NCBI GenBank assembly: GCA_050942615.1 | Contig: JBMNNQ010000002.1 | Span: 1 to 64,000, forward strand | Direction: 5' to 3' | DNA length: 64,000 nt | Source: JAAZMI01 sp050942615 | GTDB lineage: Bacteria > Bacillota > Dethiobacteria > DTU022 > UBA8154 | Shown here: one piece after another, positions 63,341 to 64,000 of the stretch | How positions within the stretch are numbered: position 1 is the first letter of the stretch | Layout: each line of letters begins with the position of its first letter | Program-made: the position numbers and the translations under genes | The notes under the pieces: generated by a model | What the model was told of the DNA's origin: nothing | Databases searched by the model: none | Seen by the model: only the letters and a program-made list of their open reading frames with translations

Positions 63341-63829
63341 GTGGAAAAAATTATTGAAACCGAAGAACTGACCAAAATATATCCTAACGGGCGGGGCATA
63401 GAAGACGTTAGTCTGGAAGTCTGCCAGGGCGAAATTTTTGGGTTTTTGGGCCCTAACGGGGCGGGGAAAACTACGGCCATGAAAATAATGACCGGGCTGA
63501 TCAAGCCTGACCGCGGTGCAGTCAGGCTGTTTGGCTATGATATAATTGAGGAGTATGAGGCGGCGATGACCGGTGTGGGCGCCTTAATCGAGGTAGCCGA
63601 GTCCTATCCCTACCTTAGCGCTTATGACAACTTGAAACAGTTTGCCAGATATTATCCCCGGGTGGATAAACACAGAATTGAGGAGGTTCTGGAGATTACC
63701 GGCATGGCCCGGTATAAGCATGAAAAACCCAAAAAATTTTCCCTGGGGATGAAACAAAGGCTGGGTTTGGCCGCAGCAATTCGGCATGCAGTGGGGACGG
63801 TTCCCGTTGCATTGTCCGATCAAAAATGA
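63341..63829 (+). pseudogene. BcrA-type ABC ATPase, cut off before Walker B
   Basis: ABC-2-type ATPase that starts normally: GTG 63341 region, Walker A GPNGAGKTT near 37, Q-loop region and signature FSLGMKQR near 133. After LGLAAAIRHAV the frame runs into VGTVPVALSDQK and stops; a normal protein would have Walker B and about 130 more residues. The junction (about 63790) starts with GTGGGGACGGTTC, like the ends of REP-type elements in related genomes, so the gene appears interrupted by an insertion. The rest of it is not in the window. Confidence 0.72.
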
Positions 63830-64000
63830 CATACTGGTTCTAAAAGCCTTTTGCATGGAATTACTAAATAAATGATTACATGGATGTAGAATAAAGGTAA
63901 AACTATGCTTTTATAGGAATGTTCCATTGCACAGATATTCACCATAGCCTGTATCTTCCCTGGAACAAGCGAAGCATTATGCAAAGAATTACGAAGGATA
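63830..64000. other. region after the truncated ABC gene
   Basis: 170 AT-rich bases. It may be inside the inserted element, but no transposase frame was visible to the window edge. Confidence 0.3.

Noticed and set aside
1..64000. rRNA, tRNA, CRISPR arrays, prophage
   Set aside because: None were seen on reading both strands; small RNA genes could still have been missed.

Overview
The window reads as chromosomal DNA of an endospore-forming, anaerobic Firmicute of the Clostridia/Peptococcaceae type. Support: a gerA-type spore germination operon, a CotA-like spore coat oxidase, strong AGGAGG-like ribosome sites with many TTG and GTG starts, T-box and c-di-AMP leader RNAs, radical and oxygen-sensitive enzymes (an aminomutase and a giant 2-hydroxyacyl-CoA-dehydratase activase fusion), and Wood-Ljungdahl/C1-type enzymes. 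The species cannot be named from sequence alone. No rRNA, tRNA, CRISPR array or complete insertion sequence was seen.

Layout. 0.3-12 kb is housekeeping on the + strand: aroH, leuS, comEA, gerKA-gerKB-gerKC plus a small membrane protein, thiD, thiE, rnhA, lgt. 12.3-16.6 kb is one 1446-codon gene for a fused activase/dehydratase-like protein behind a good promoter. On the opposite strand at 16.6-18.3 kb is a radical SAM aminomutase whose substrate-binding residues (Lys338, Asn375) are those of glutamate 2,3-aminomutase, not lysine 2,3-aminomutase. Its leader carries a clear c-di-AMP (ydaO-type) riboswitch followed by an intrinsic terminator, which suggests osmotic control of beta-glutamate synthesis.

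19-33 kb is a one-directional island: a ChlI-VWA (ChlD-like) protein, a ChlI protein, an ABC-2 exporter pair, a FecCD/BtuC-type permease with its ATPase, a CobN/ChlH-like chelatase large subunit, and three tandem paralogous binding lipoproteins. The set looks like an uptake-plus-metal-chelatase system for a tetrapyrrole or related chelate. The real substrate is unknown, and this is the best candidate for an undescribed system here. A second FecB-FecCD-ATPase uptake operon lies on the minus strand at 45-48 kb.

33-41 kb holds acyl-CoA ligase genes with unusual controls. The first sits behind a T-box whose specifier aligns as TTC (Phe). The second has a -24/-12 sigma-54 promoter, three TTGG-N2/3-CCAA palindromes and a divergent sigma-54 activator. 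An alkyltransferase-like protein with Thr in place of the catalytic Cys follows, then (minus strand) a YolD-like protein, split chromate transporter subunits and a cbpA-cbpM chaperone pair.

48-56 kb contains an SRAP protein, a YhaO/SbcD-like nuclease with its YhaN/SbcC-like ATPase, a UroD-fold methyltransferase-like protein, an unknown protein behind a duplicated promoter repeat, and a cyclodeaminase/cyclohydrolase. 56-64 kb holds the CotA-like oxidase, an MFS transporter, a polysaccharide deacetylase, small unknowns, a HAD protein, a decayed hicBA remnant, an unknown 298-residue protein and an ABC ATPase gene broken off before its Walker B.
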